Shown piece after piece: positions 8,859-17,163 of a stretch of 22,769 bases of DNA. The DNA lies in the IMG/VR virus record IMGVR_UViG_3300011126_000036, positions 1 to 22,769 of that record; one strand, 5' to 3'. The notes beneath the pieces were generated by a model. The model had not been told where the DNA came from. It ran no database searches and was given only the letters and a program-made list of their open reading frames with translations. Source of the DNA: a virus. Both the position numbers and the translations under genes were made by a program. Every line of letters starts with the position of its first letter. The stretch's first letter is position 1.

Positions 8859-9678
8859 ATACCAAATAAGAGTATCTGATTTAACTGGTATAACAGATAC
8901 CTTCATCAATATACCAATTAATTTAACACCACAAATGACTGACCAAGCAGAATTGGTTGATAAAAAGTTTGTTGATGTTGAAGTTGAGAAAGCGATTAAT
9001 CCAATTCAAGATTATGAGAAGGCTAGGTTTACACCTATCTATTTTCCAAATATTAATAATACATCAATATATCAACCAATAGATACATTAGTTTATAATG
9101 TTAAATTTTTAAATTCGGTTGGTTTCCCATCAGCACCTAGTGTGTACGGTGATATTGATATTAGTGATGATGATATTAAGTTTGGTAAAAAGAGATTTGA
9201 GAATTCATTTCTTAATCTTTCATTTTATGATTCAGATAGACCAACTGACCAAAGACTTTTATCAGTAATTGATGTTTACCCTAGAATAACAAGTAATGAT
9301 ACTCAACCATCTGGCCTACCTAAACCAGCGAACCAGATTCCAATTACATTCATGTTAACCAATCCAATTATAAACCCAGATGGTTTTGCTGAGGGGTTTT
9401 ATGTATACAATTACAGAGATGAGGTTACAGAGACTTTACCGAAAGAATTGTATATGAGGGCCAGATTTAATAATGCGGCCAATGGGAAGTCTACAAACAT
9501 GATGACAGAAGGTACACCGTATTACATTGAAGACTTAGTTCATAAGTTATACACTAAATACGTTTTATATAGAAATAGTGTTGGTTATTATTACGCTATC
9601 GATGAAACTTACTCAAATAATGTAACTCGTGTTGGAAATACCGTAACTATCGATATTTATGAAATACAAGCATTGTAA
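8848..9678 (+). CDS. Unknown structural protein (276 aa)
   Basis: The reading frame is open from 8698, but the 50 residues before Met at 8848 lie over the end of the upstream gene and have a composition unlike a phage structural protein (many H, L and I). I therefore take MSAKYQIRVSDLTG as the true start; it follows an A/T-rich ACTAATA leader and overlaps the upstream gene by 11 bases. The 276-residue protein is beta-rich by appearance, has no cysteine, and includes FTPIYFPNINNTSIYQP near residue 65 and a Y-rich C-terminus (YTKYVLYRNSVGYYYAI). No family is recognised. The stop overlaps the next start by one base (TAATG). A baseplate or tail structural role is inferred only from position. Confidence 0.75.
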   Translation: MSAKYQIRVSDLTGITDTFINIPINLTPQMTDQAELVDKKFVDVEVEKAINPIQDYEKARFTPIYFPNINNTSIYQPIDTLVYNVKFLNSVGFPSAPSVYGDIDISDDDIKFGKKRFENSFLNLSFYDSDRPTDQRLLSVIDVYPRITSNDTQPSGLPKPANQIPITFMLTNPIINPDGFAEGFYVYNYRDEVTETLPKELYMRARFNNAANGKSTNMMTEGTPYYIEDLVHKLYTKYVLYRNSVGYYYAIDETYSNNVTRVGNTVTIDIYEIQAL

Positions 9679-10592
9679 TGGAAGTAATTAAGAGGAAAAT
9701 ATCATTTGAACCAGCAACAGTTAGATATACTGGTGGTACAGTACCATATGGTACGATGACTGCTGATACTTTTTATTTAAAGGTAATGTTAACACAAAAC
9801 GCTGACGATATGGGTATGTTTACTGATATTGTATTTGAGGAAGAAGATAAAACTTTAACACCACCAGACTACACAATATTAATTAATAAACTATCTTTAT
9901 CTGGTATCACCTTTCCGTTTATGACTGGGACACAACCAGCAACACCAACGACAAATACAGATGAAAGACTATTAAGAGTTACTGGTAAGGAATTGGATGA
10001 TTACTTTGCTTATGCTAATAAGATTACTGGTGCGACTGATTCTAAAATAACTGATGTTAAGGGTTATAAAAAAACACAACATTATATTGCTGGTTTTGAT
10101 ATTAAGAAAACAACGTATACCAACTATGTCGGTGCAACTATAGACGGTAAGACTAGGGTAACAAGTAAAGGATTAAGTAGCTCTAGTTATGCACCAAACT
10201 TAACTGGATTAACAGCAACAACATATGTTTTTGATGCTAACGATGATGTTAATATAGGTACAAGTAATCAAAGTACTGGTATCCTATATAAAGATTTTGG
10301 TACTGGGTTAACAAGAACTACAATTGACTCTTTAGGTTTTTCACAGACTACTAACTTAACGGCAATGGAATTTACTGGTGAAGGTTGGAACGAAACTAAC
10401 TCATCTTTATCAGCAATAACGAAGGAAGAATATTTATTTGGTATTACACAACCACCAGAAGTGTATAGCGATGTATTTATTGATAGAGGTGCAACAACTG
10501 TGTTCGAAAAACACCTAAGATTTTCAGAAATTGAGAGTCTTGAGCACTTAGAAAGATATAATAACGGTTTTTATAGACTAGTAAAACAATAA
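9678..10592 (+). CDS. Unknown structural protein (304 aa)
   Basis: No known family is recognised. The protein starts MEVIKRKISFEPATV and has a Ser/Thr/Gly-rich middle (about 125-235) with short beta-type stretches, typical of virion proteins. The C-terminus is charged and partly helical: EEYLFGITQPPEVYSDVFID, then a segment with FEKHLRFSEIESLEHLERY. No membrane segment or cysteine is present. It is translationally coupled to the gene before it through a TAATG overlap and is followed by an 11-base A/T-rich gap. Because it shares an operon with gp6-like and gpI-like genes, a baseplate-associated role is likely but not shown. Confidence 0.75.
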   Translation: MEVIKRKISFEPATVRYTGGTVPYGTMTADTFYLKVMLTQNADDMGMFTDIVFEEEDKTLTPPDYTILINKLSLSGITFPFMTGTQPATPTTNTDERLLRVTGKELDDYFAYANKITGATDSKITDVKGYKKTQHYIAGFDIKKTTYTNYVGATIDGKTRVTSKGLSSSSYAPNLTGLTATTYVFDANDDVNIGTSNQSTGILYKDFGTGLTRTTIDSLGFSQTTNLTAMEFTGEGWNETNSSLSAITKEEYLFGITQPPEVYSDVFIDRGATTVFEKHLRFSEIESLEHLERYNNGFYRLVKQ

Positions 10593-10603
10593 AAAATTAA
10601 AAT

Positions 10604-11524
10604 ATGGCAACAGGAACTTATGGAATAGTTAGACCAGCGGATATTTCACCAAATGATGTGGATATATTCATTCATTACACCCCTAGTAGAAATATACAAG
10701 GTGGTACATTAACTAAGGTTCAAAATCCATCGGATTATTTGATACCAATAGACGACCCATCAAAGGCCGATTCTAACGTTACAGGATTTCAATTATTTGG
10801 CGGTATGTATACACTTAAACTACCAGTAACTGATTTCAGTGCTAAAGGGTTTTACACGATAATGATTAAACCAGTTGAAATAAGAACTAGAATTGTTGAT
10901 TGTGGTGTATTGTCTGCATATCCAGATATTAAAGGGTTGGTATTTGATTTATCACAAATTGATAGTAGATTTATATCTAGATTCGATAATGGTGGTTTAA
11001 CGGGATATAGAGTTGAGTATTTAGATACTGCTAATGTTGGTGATGCTAAGATTCATAATTTATTTAGAATCATAACAAGTAACAATAAAGCAGAACCAGT
11101 AAATCAAAACCTTACAAATACAAGTCAAAAGGCTATTCGTTACAGATTCAATGATAATTCAACACTTACGTTCTGTACACTAACACCTAGTTCAGCTAGT
11201 AATGTTAAACCTAATGTTGTACCTAATATTGGTTCACCAAACCAAGAAGTTATTATTACCAACACTTTTTTCAACCCAGTGATGCTTGAGATTGAAATGG
11301 TTGACCATGATATTGAAACTTTAGCTTATGGATTGTTTGGAAATCAAACAAAATCTCTGGAAGATGGTATTTATACTATATACAACTTTAATAATGATAT
11401 TTATAAGCAATATAATCTATATGAAATCAAAGATAGATTCAGTGGTAAACCATTATATGAAGTAAAAGAAGAGAGAGATAATATTAATATAGATAAAGAA
11501 TTTAATACTATAACAAATATATAA
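10604..11524 (+). CDS. Unknown structural protein (306 aa)
   Basis: This 306-residue protein begins MATGTYGIVRPADISPND after an A/T-rich leader with no Shine-Dalgarno. The first half contains probable beta-sandwich strands (DVDIFIHYTPSRN, MYTLKLPVTDFSAKGFYTIM, and IKPVEIRTRIVDCGVLSAY). The middle has ITSNNKAEPVNQNLTNTSQK followed by RYRFNDNSTLTFCTL. The C-terminal 60 residues are charged and probably helical or extended (EIKDRFSGKPLYEVKEERDN). Two cysteines occur. I do not recognise a family. The next gene starts four bases after the stop. It is most likely another baseplate or tail-tip component, judged by position and composition. Confidence 0.75.
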   Translation: MATGTYGIVRPADISPNDVDIFIHYTPSRNIQGGTLTKVQNPSDYLIPIDDPSKADSNVTGFQLFGGMYTLKLPVTDFSAKGFYTIMIKPVEIRTRIVDCGVLSAYPDIKGLVFDLSQIDSRFISRFDNGGLTGYRVEYLDTANVGDAKIHNLFRIITSNNKAEPVNQNLTNTSQKAIRYRFNDNSTLTFCTLTPSSASNVKPNVVPNIGSPNQEVIITNTFFNPVMLEIEMVDHDIETLAYGLFGNQTKSLEDGIYTIYNFNNDIYKQYNLYEIKDRFSGKPLYEVKEERDNINIDKEFNTITNI

Positions 11525-11528
11525 ATAA

Positions 11529-14333
11529 ATGGCAAACGATAGGATTAAGGTAGTTGGGTATGCACAGAAGCAAGTTTTTAATGGTAATATTGAATATAGA
11601 AACTTCTCTGATGATTTAGTTGGTTTACAACAAACCGATGGGTCATCCGTGTTCACCCTTGGTAACTTCCAAATTACAACAACCTTAGATTCAAAACCTA
11701 ATAAGATATTCACAAGTAATAAATTCTCTAATTTTGTTAGTCTTTGTGATTTAGATTTAACCTTAGAGGAAAGTCAAATTCTATTAACTAATAATGCTGA
11801 GGTTAAATTAAACTTAGATAAGAGTGATTTATGTAATTACGCTTATTTTGGTAGTCTTTTAGAGTACGTTAGAGTTTCTTTGGAGGAAATCATCACTAAA
11901 TGGCCAGCATCTCTTTATATGTCACCTATTGTTGGTATTTATGCTAATTATAGTACACTTGAGGATTATAATTACAATAGTTTAGTTAATGAGAGTACTT
12001 TTAAAGTAAGTACATCAGTAATAAACAACAAATATCAGATAAATTACTTAACTAATGGTTCTATCTTAGATACATTTAACGAAACGAATAATTTAAGGAA
12101 CCTAACTGTTAATTACTTAGATTATAGTGTATTAAGAGATGGTACAGAATTTTCTGTGTTAGAATTTACGGGTTCAACATCATTAACAGATGACTATATA
12201 TACTTAAAGGTTAAAGGTAATCCATTTTATGATATTACTGGTACAACAACAACTAACGAGTTCCACATTAAACCTAATAAATTAAAAGAGGATGGGTTTT
12301 TTAATTCTCTTCCAGATTTTGAATCTAATTTACTTAATAGGTTTACAGTTCCTAAGTATAAATCAACTTATAAATTCCCATATAAGTCAGATAATGGTTC
12401 AATTGTATTTAACACAAAAACAATAACTTGGCCAGTATCAGATGGTTATAATATTGATTTTGACACTACTGAATACGCTGATTTTGTTAGTGACTTAATT
12501 AAGATTTCTACAGATTTTGATGAGAGTAAGACCAATCTTATGGTTAGATTCCTTACTGCTGAGGCAATATCTGATTTTGATACCGTTCCTAGATGTGATG
12601 GTTCAGAAGAAGAAACCGCTGGTCAAAAAATGAATAGAACCCTTAAGATTTATGGTAGAGAATACGATGAAATTAAGAGGTATATTGACGGTATTCAATA
12701 TGCGAATACTGTATCATATGATAAAATGAATAACACCCCAGATGCAATTCTAAAATATATTGCTAGAACAATGGGTTGGGATTTAGTATCATCTGTATTA
12801 GAAAATGACTTACTTAAGAATTATGTGACATCAACACCATCTACATACTCTGGTATGAGTAGAGGTTATACAGCAGTTGAGGCAGAAGTTGAGATGTGGA
12901 GAAGAATAATCCTTAATTCACCTTGGATTTGGAAATCTAAGGGTGCTAGAAAGTCAATTGAGTTTTTATTTAAATTCATAGGGGCACCAGATGGTTTAAT
13001 TGAGTTTAATGAGTTTATATACTTAGCCAAGAATAAAATAGACGTTGATTTATTTAAAATATTATTGGAAGAAAATGGTTTACCAACAGATATTGACCTT
13101 TATAATATTGATTCTGATGGTTATCCAAGAGTACCAAACAATAACCCTAATATGTATTTCCAAAAGGGTGGTCGTTGGTATAGACAAACTGCTGGTAGTG
13201 GTTCTACCATAGATATTTTAACTGGTAATAACCCACATGTTGGACCATATGATGGTGGTGCTGCATTTATTAACCAATTTAACAACTTAATACCAGATTT
13301 CTCAGCGGTTACTGTTACATCTACAACTACAACAACTAGTACTACTAATTTATTTACAAATTATGAATCTGGTACGATAAATTCATACGAAGGTGATTAT
13401 TTTGTAGATGTTGTAAGTGAAGGTGATGTTGATTTATCTGATTGTGTTGTAGTAACAACAACAAAGGTAGTTGACCCAGACCCATCAGCAGCTGAAACAA
13501 CAGATTGTGGGTGTGATGTACTTGAAGATGATTATGCTTTGAAAATAGATGTTGAATGTCCTAAGGTGTCAGAACCATCAAATATAGCATGTTACGATGG
13601 ATTAGTTGATATCACAGATGGTCAATATGATGAAATGCAATTTACTTACGAAAATGTAGATGAATTTGGAAATATAACTGACAATAATTATGTGACATCA
13701 TACGTTAGTAAAGAATGTTGTGTTGTTTTTGGTGGTACATCAGTATTTGATGAAGAATGGAGTGACCCTACTAATGGTCCAGTTGAACTATTAAACTGTG
13801 GTTATTTCTGTTGTAAAACTGGTAAATGTGGTTGTGCTGCGACTTGTGATTGGACATTAGCAACAACAGATTTGGCTAATCTACCAATTATTGCACCATA
13901 CTCAAGTAAGTTTTTAATTTTTCAAAAGCCAAATGGTGACCAAACATCGATAACACCTACGGGTTGTTCTTGTATTGCTGGTTATACATCACCAGTTTCA
14001 ATAACAGACCCTAACACTGGAGAGGTTGGTACTGGTTGTATGTTAAATGATTCTGGTGTTCAAGACTTGACTGGTCAACCTAATATAGTATATTATACAC
14101 CATACAATAGTACTACTGGTAAATTTGAAGTTGAGGCTCTGGATTTAACGCCAGGTAAATTTGATACTGAACCAGTTCCAGTACCAGTTGTTAACTACGC
14201 TAGTTGGATTGAAGCTGTATATGCATCAAGAGAAAATGGTATTATACCATGTGACCAATATATGAATAATGGTGTAAATAATGATGTTGAATTTATAGAT
14301 GCTAGTATTTACATAAAAAATGAAAGAACGTAA
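11529..14333 (+). CDS. Large baseplate protein with gpI-like region and cysteine-rich C-terminus
   Basis: Residues about 338-490 of this 934-residue protein resemble the phage P2 gpI/tail-protein-I family, which joins gp6/gpJ at the baseplate wedge. Signs are a helical stretch KMNRTLKIYGREYDEIKRYI, a PDAILKYIARTMGWDLV motif (about 404-420), and the characteristic RRIILNSPWIWKSKGARKSI segment followed by EFLFKFIGAPDG (about 458-489). gpI itself is only about 180 residues, so this would be an expanded version. The N-terminal 330 residues are unassigned. A threonine tract (TVTSTTTTTSTTN, near residue 594) leads into a C-terminal part that holds 17 of the 20 cysteines, including the dense cluster GYFCCKTGKCGCAATC near residue 757. 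It ends in a TAATG overlap with the next gene. The gpI assignment rests on motif memory only. Confidence 0.75.
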   Translation: MANDRIKVVGYAQKQVFNGNIEYRNFSDDLVGLQQTDGSSVFTLGNFQITTTLDSKPNKIFTSNKFSNFVSLCDLDLTLEESQILLTNNAEVKLNLDKSDLCNYAYFGSLLEYVRVSLEEIITKWPASLYMSPIVGIYANYSTLEDYNYNSLVNESTFKVSTSVINNKYQINYLTNGSILDTFNETNNLRNLTVNYLDYSVLRDGTEFSVLEFTGSTSLTDDYIYLKVKGNPFYDITGTTTTNEFHIKPNKLKEDGFFNSLPDFESNLLNRFTVPKYKSTYKFPYKSDNGSIVFNTKTITWPVSDGYNIDFDTTEYADFVSDLIKISTDFDESKTNLMVRFLTAEAISDFDTVPRCDGSEEETAGQKMNRTLKIYGREYDEIKRYIDGIQYANTVSYDKMNNTPDAILKYIARTMGWDLVSSVLENDLLKNYVTSTPSTYSGMSRGYTAVEAEVEMWRRIILNSPWIWKSKGARKSIEFLFKFIGAPDGLIEFNEFIYLAKNKIDVDLFKILLEENGLPTDIDLYNIDSDGYPRVPNNNPNMYFQKGGRWYRQTAGSGSTIDILTGNNPHVGPYDGGAAFINQFNNLIPDFSAVTVTSTTTTTSTTNLFTNYESGTINSYEGDYFVDVVSEGDVDLSDCVVVTTTKVVDPDPSAAETTDCGCDVLEDDYALKIDVECPKVSEPSNIACYDGLVDITDGQYDEMQFTYENVDEFGNITDNNYVTSYVSKECCVVFGGTSVFDEEWSDPTNGPVELLNCGYFCCKTGKCGCAATCDWTLATTDLANLPIIAPYSSKFLIFQKPNGDQTSITPTGCSCIAGYTSPVSITDPNTGEVGTGCMLNDSGVQDLTGQPNIVYYTPYNSTTGKFEVEALDLTPGKFDTEPVPVPVVNYASWIEAVYASRENGIIPCDQYMNNGVNNDVEFIDASIYIKNERT

Positions 14334-16852
14334 TGGGATATTTTTTAGAATATGAATGTACAGATAAGGCTACTATTATAAGTAGTGGTGGTAAGGTTGT
14401 TGAAAACGATAATGGTACGGTCTCAGTGTTTATAGATACTGGGGGTAAAAACCTACACTCTTTACCTATGACAAAATCTTGTTGTGAGAAATTAGACCCA
14501 TCATATACTTTCGATGTTGATAAACAAAAATGTAGGTGGAGTGCTGATGGTCAAGATTGTTTAGATATTGCACCATTTAAACTTGTTCTTAATCCTATAG
14601 AAAATGACGGTGCTATTTTTGTTGTTGATACAGATAACAATGAAGACTGTACTTTAAATATTTCTTTTGATTATTTAATGCAATTTGATTGTGCTGATAT
14701 CCTAAATAAAATTATAGAATCTAATAATCAAAGTATAGGTCAAAGTGGTACAAATTACTTACAAAGTCAATATGATGATTGTGTAACACAACAAAATTTT
14801 TATGAGGGTCAATTATTTACATTACAACAAGACCTAGAAAATACACCATACGTAATAGAATGTAAGGCTGGTAAACTTGATGACTTTGGTGTAGATAAAC
14901 AATATTGTTTAACTGATTTAGGTCTTCAACAATGGGAACAAATATTAGGTACAAACAATTATAATACTTGGGTTAATTCAAATGGTACTGACACTAGTGT
15001 ATATAGTTGTACCGAAGTAAACCAACTAGTTAATTTAGATAACGCTACAAATACTTTATTTTTTAATTCTTGTGGTGTTGAGATGGGTCTTAGGGATAAG
15101 ATTACAAAACAGATTAGTGAGACTCAAGCGACATTATCTAAATTTAATTGTGATGAAATATTAACTACTATAAATGAATTAACACCTGTTATTAGATGTT
15201 TAACCGTTACTGATATATTGGAATCGTTTAATGTATCAATGAGTGTTGACTTGGTTGATTCAGATACTGGTAAATTAACACAAATATATGAAGAGGAAGT
15301 TTTCAATATCGGAACTGGAAACTTATCAACTTACCTTCAAGACAACCAACCAAATACTGGACTTATAGCAAGTGGTGAGACAGGTACAACTTTTTGCCAA
15401 AATGTTGCAATTCAATTAATGACTGAATTACAAGAGGTATTACAACAATCTGGCACAACTCAAATTCAAGACCTAGTTCAGAACTCATTTGATTCTAATT
15501 GGTTAAGTTTTAATACTACAATTGAAGACCAAAGTATTTTAGATTCATTATACAATGAAAAAATTAAAATATCATTAAAGATAAATGAGTGTTGTGTTGA
15601 TTTCTCTATATTGGTTGATAGAATTAAGTTAAATAGTGATTGTACTAAACTTGATAGTCAAGAAGTTAGAGTTACCAAATCACCAAGTTTTGATATGGTT
15701 AGGGTTTTAGATAATAAGAAATCATGGTTATCAAATGAAGATTCAGAACGTAGAGAATTTGACCTTAGGTTTAGAGATACACAATACGATATAAATAACT
15801 ACAAATTAGCAATCAATAGTAAAGAAGTTGATTTGGATATTAACCCAGCAAATGCTATTGAACAAGACTTATTTTGTTATGTTAGTGATAATAACTGCAT
15901 CTTAACTGGTACAACTGAGGTTACTGGAACCACATGTGGTGACAACGGAATTGACCTAACAGAACTTATGTCAACTGATATTAGTGAGATTACATCACTT
16001 AAGGAATTTACAGATACATTAAAAAGTGAACTTATAAATGTTAAGGGATGGAAAACAATGTCATCTCACCCAACACTTAGATTACTTTATGATAGATATA
16101 TGAATAGTACCGACTATTGTGATATGTTAAGTTCACAATTTGATTACTGTACTATGATGGAATTTTCAGAACTGGTTGGTACGTACTGGGTTGACTTGAT
16201 AGAACAAGTGGTTCCATCAACAACAATTTGGGGTTCTACATATGTTTATGGGAATACACTATTTGACCAACAAAAGTTCACATATAAAAAGTATTCCTTA
16301 TTACCATGTAAATTACCTAATTCTGGTGGTGGTGTGGTTAGCCCAACTACTGGTTGGACATCAGATGTTGATGTTGAACTTGAAGAATTACAAAACGACC
16401 CATATTATGATACAATAAGTGGTTCAACTACTGGTCAAACATTTGTTAATGTTACTTACACACCTAGTGGTAGACCCGCACCATTACTTAGACCATCATG
16501 TGAAGGTGTTGGGATAATACAAATGAATTGTGGTTCGGAATTCGTTGGTAGAATAGTTAACTACGGAACACCGAATAATGATGGTATTGAATCAGAAGAA
16601 CCATCAACTGGTGATATATCAATTACTGAATGTGCCATTAGTGTTGAGATAGGTAATGTTGCGATATCAAAACTTGGTTATTCAGCACATGCTAATACTA
16701 GCGGTGATATAGTTGGTCCAGTTACTTACTTATGGAGTAATGGTGAAACTAGTCAAACAGCAATAAACTTACAATCTGGTCAAACATATACGGTAACTGT
16801 ATATGATAACGGTATTGATGGGTGTTCAGAAACTGCCAGCGTAACGATTTAA
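14333..16852 (+). CDS. Cysteine-rich tail/baseplate protein with C-terminal SprB-like repeat
   Basis: This 839-residue protein has 28 cysteines spread over its length, beginning with YEC and a KSCCEK pair in the first 51 residues. Residues about 145-175 (QSQYDDCVTQQNFYEGQLFT, then LQQDLENT) look helical and may form a short coiled coil. Residues about 604-650 contain a conserved-looking aromatic segment, GTYWVDLIEQVVPSTTIWG, followed by FDQQKFTYKKYSLLPC. The last 76 residues (from 764) resemble one SprB repeat: VTYLWSNGETSQTAINL with SGQTYTVTVYDN and a terminal GCSETASVTI. No signal peptide is seen. Coupled through TAATG to the gpI-like gene and sharing its cysteine-rich character, it probably works with that protein at the baseplate rim or tail tip. 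Function is otherwise unknown. Confidence 0.78.
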   Translation: MGYFLEYECTDKATIISSGGKVVENDNGTVSVFIDTGGKNLHSLPMTKSCCEKLDPSYTFDVDKQKCRWSADGQDCLDIAPFKLVLNPIENDGAIFVVDTDNNEDCTLNISFDYLMQFDCADILNKIIESNNQSIGQSGTNYLQSQYDDCVTQQNFYEGQLFTLQQDLENTPYVIECKAGKLDDFGVDKQYCLTDLGLQQWEQILGTNNYNTWVNSNGTDTSVYSCTEVNQLVNLDNATNTLFFNSCGVEMGLRDKITKQISETQATLSKFNCDEILTTINELTPVIRCLTVTDILESFNVSMSVDLVDSDTGKLTQIYEEEVFNIGTGNLSTYLQDNQPNTGLIASGETGTTFCQNVAIQLMTELQEVLQQSGTTQIQDLVQNSFDSNWLSFNTTIEDQSILDSLYNEKIKISLKINECCVDFSILVDRIKLNSDCTKLDSQEVRVTKSPSFDMVRVLDNKKSWLSNEDSERREFDLRFRDTQYDINNYKLAINSKEVDLDINPANAIEQDLFCYVSDNNCILTGTTEVTGTTCGDNGIDLTELMSTDISEITSLKEFTDTLKSELINVKGWKTMSSHPTLRLLYDRYMNSTDYCDMLSSQFDYCTMMEFSELVGTYWVDLIEQVVPSTTIWGSTYVYGNTLFDQQKFTYKKYSLLPCKLPNSGGGVVSPTTGWTSDVDVELEELQNDPYYDTISGSTTGQTFVNVTYTPSGRPAPLLRPSCEGVGIIQMNCGSEFVGRIVNYGTPNNDGIESEEPSTGDISITECAISVEIGNVAISKLGYSAHANTSGDIVGPVTYLWSNGETSQTAINLQSGQTYTVTVYDNGIDGCSETASVTI
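16622..16849 (+). repeat. Single SprB-like repeat ending the 839-residue protein
   Basis: The encoded residues 764-839 follow the pattern of SprB repeats: YLWSNGETSQTAINLQSG, then QTYTVTVYDNGIDGC and a final strand. It matches the repeats in the giant protein upstream in general form (W...G.Y..TV.D..GC), but the DNA is not a recent copy. Confidence 0.65.
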
Positions 16853-16905
16853 AAACAAATGGATAATAACAAGATTAAAGTATTATTAAATACTATTTAT
16901 AGAAT

Positions 16906-17163
16906 ATGCCAAGATTAGTAAAAAATATAGAAGGGGTAATTTTCGATAATTTCGAAACAACAACAATTTTAATTAAAAATGTTGAAGGTTTCTACGGACC
17001 AAAAGATAATGGTTGTGGGGTATTTGATTATATACAATTAGAAGGGTTTACAGCCTTCATACAAGATTTTAGTAAAATAGAATCAGCAGAAGATTTATTA
17101 ACTCCCCCAACATTTGGTTTAAAAAATAATACAGACTTTGTTACACTAGAAATATCTTACTAA
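16906..17163 (+). CDS. Small protein of unknown function (85 aa)
   Basis: This 85-residue protein starts MPRLVKNIEGVIFDNFETTT and ends FVTLEISY, with mixed charge and no membrane segment. It contains VEGFYGPKDNGCGVFDY and DLLTPPTFGLKNNTD, and has one cysteine. I do not recognise it. A 53-base A/T-rich gap precedes it, and its stop overlaps the next start by one base (TAATG), so it is probably made together with the fibre-like protein that follows. A small connector or accessory of the fibre is possible but is only inference from position. Confidence 0.65.
   Translation: MPRLVKNIEGVIFDNFETTTILIKNVEGFYGPKDNGCGVFDYIQLEGFTAFIQDFSKIESAEDLLTPPTFGLKNNTDFVTLEISY

Noticed and set aside
16859-16918. 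Possible 19-residue leader peptide (MDNNKIKVLLNTIYRICQD)
   Set aside because: It overlaps the start of the 85-residue gene out of frame and has no supporting feature; too short to support.
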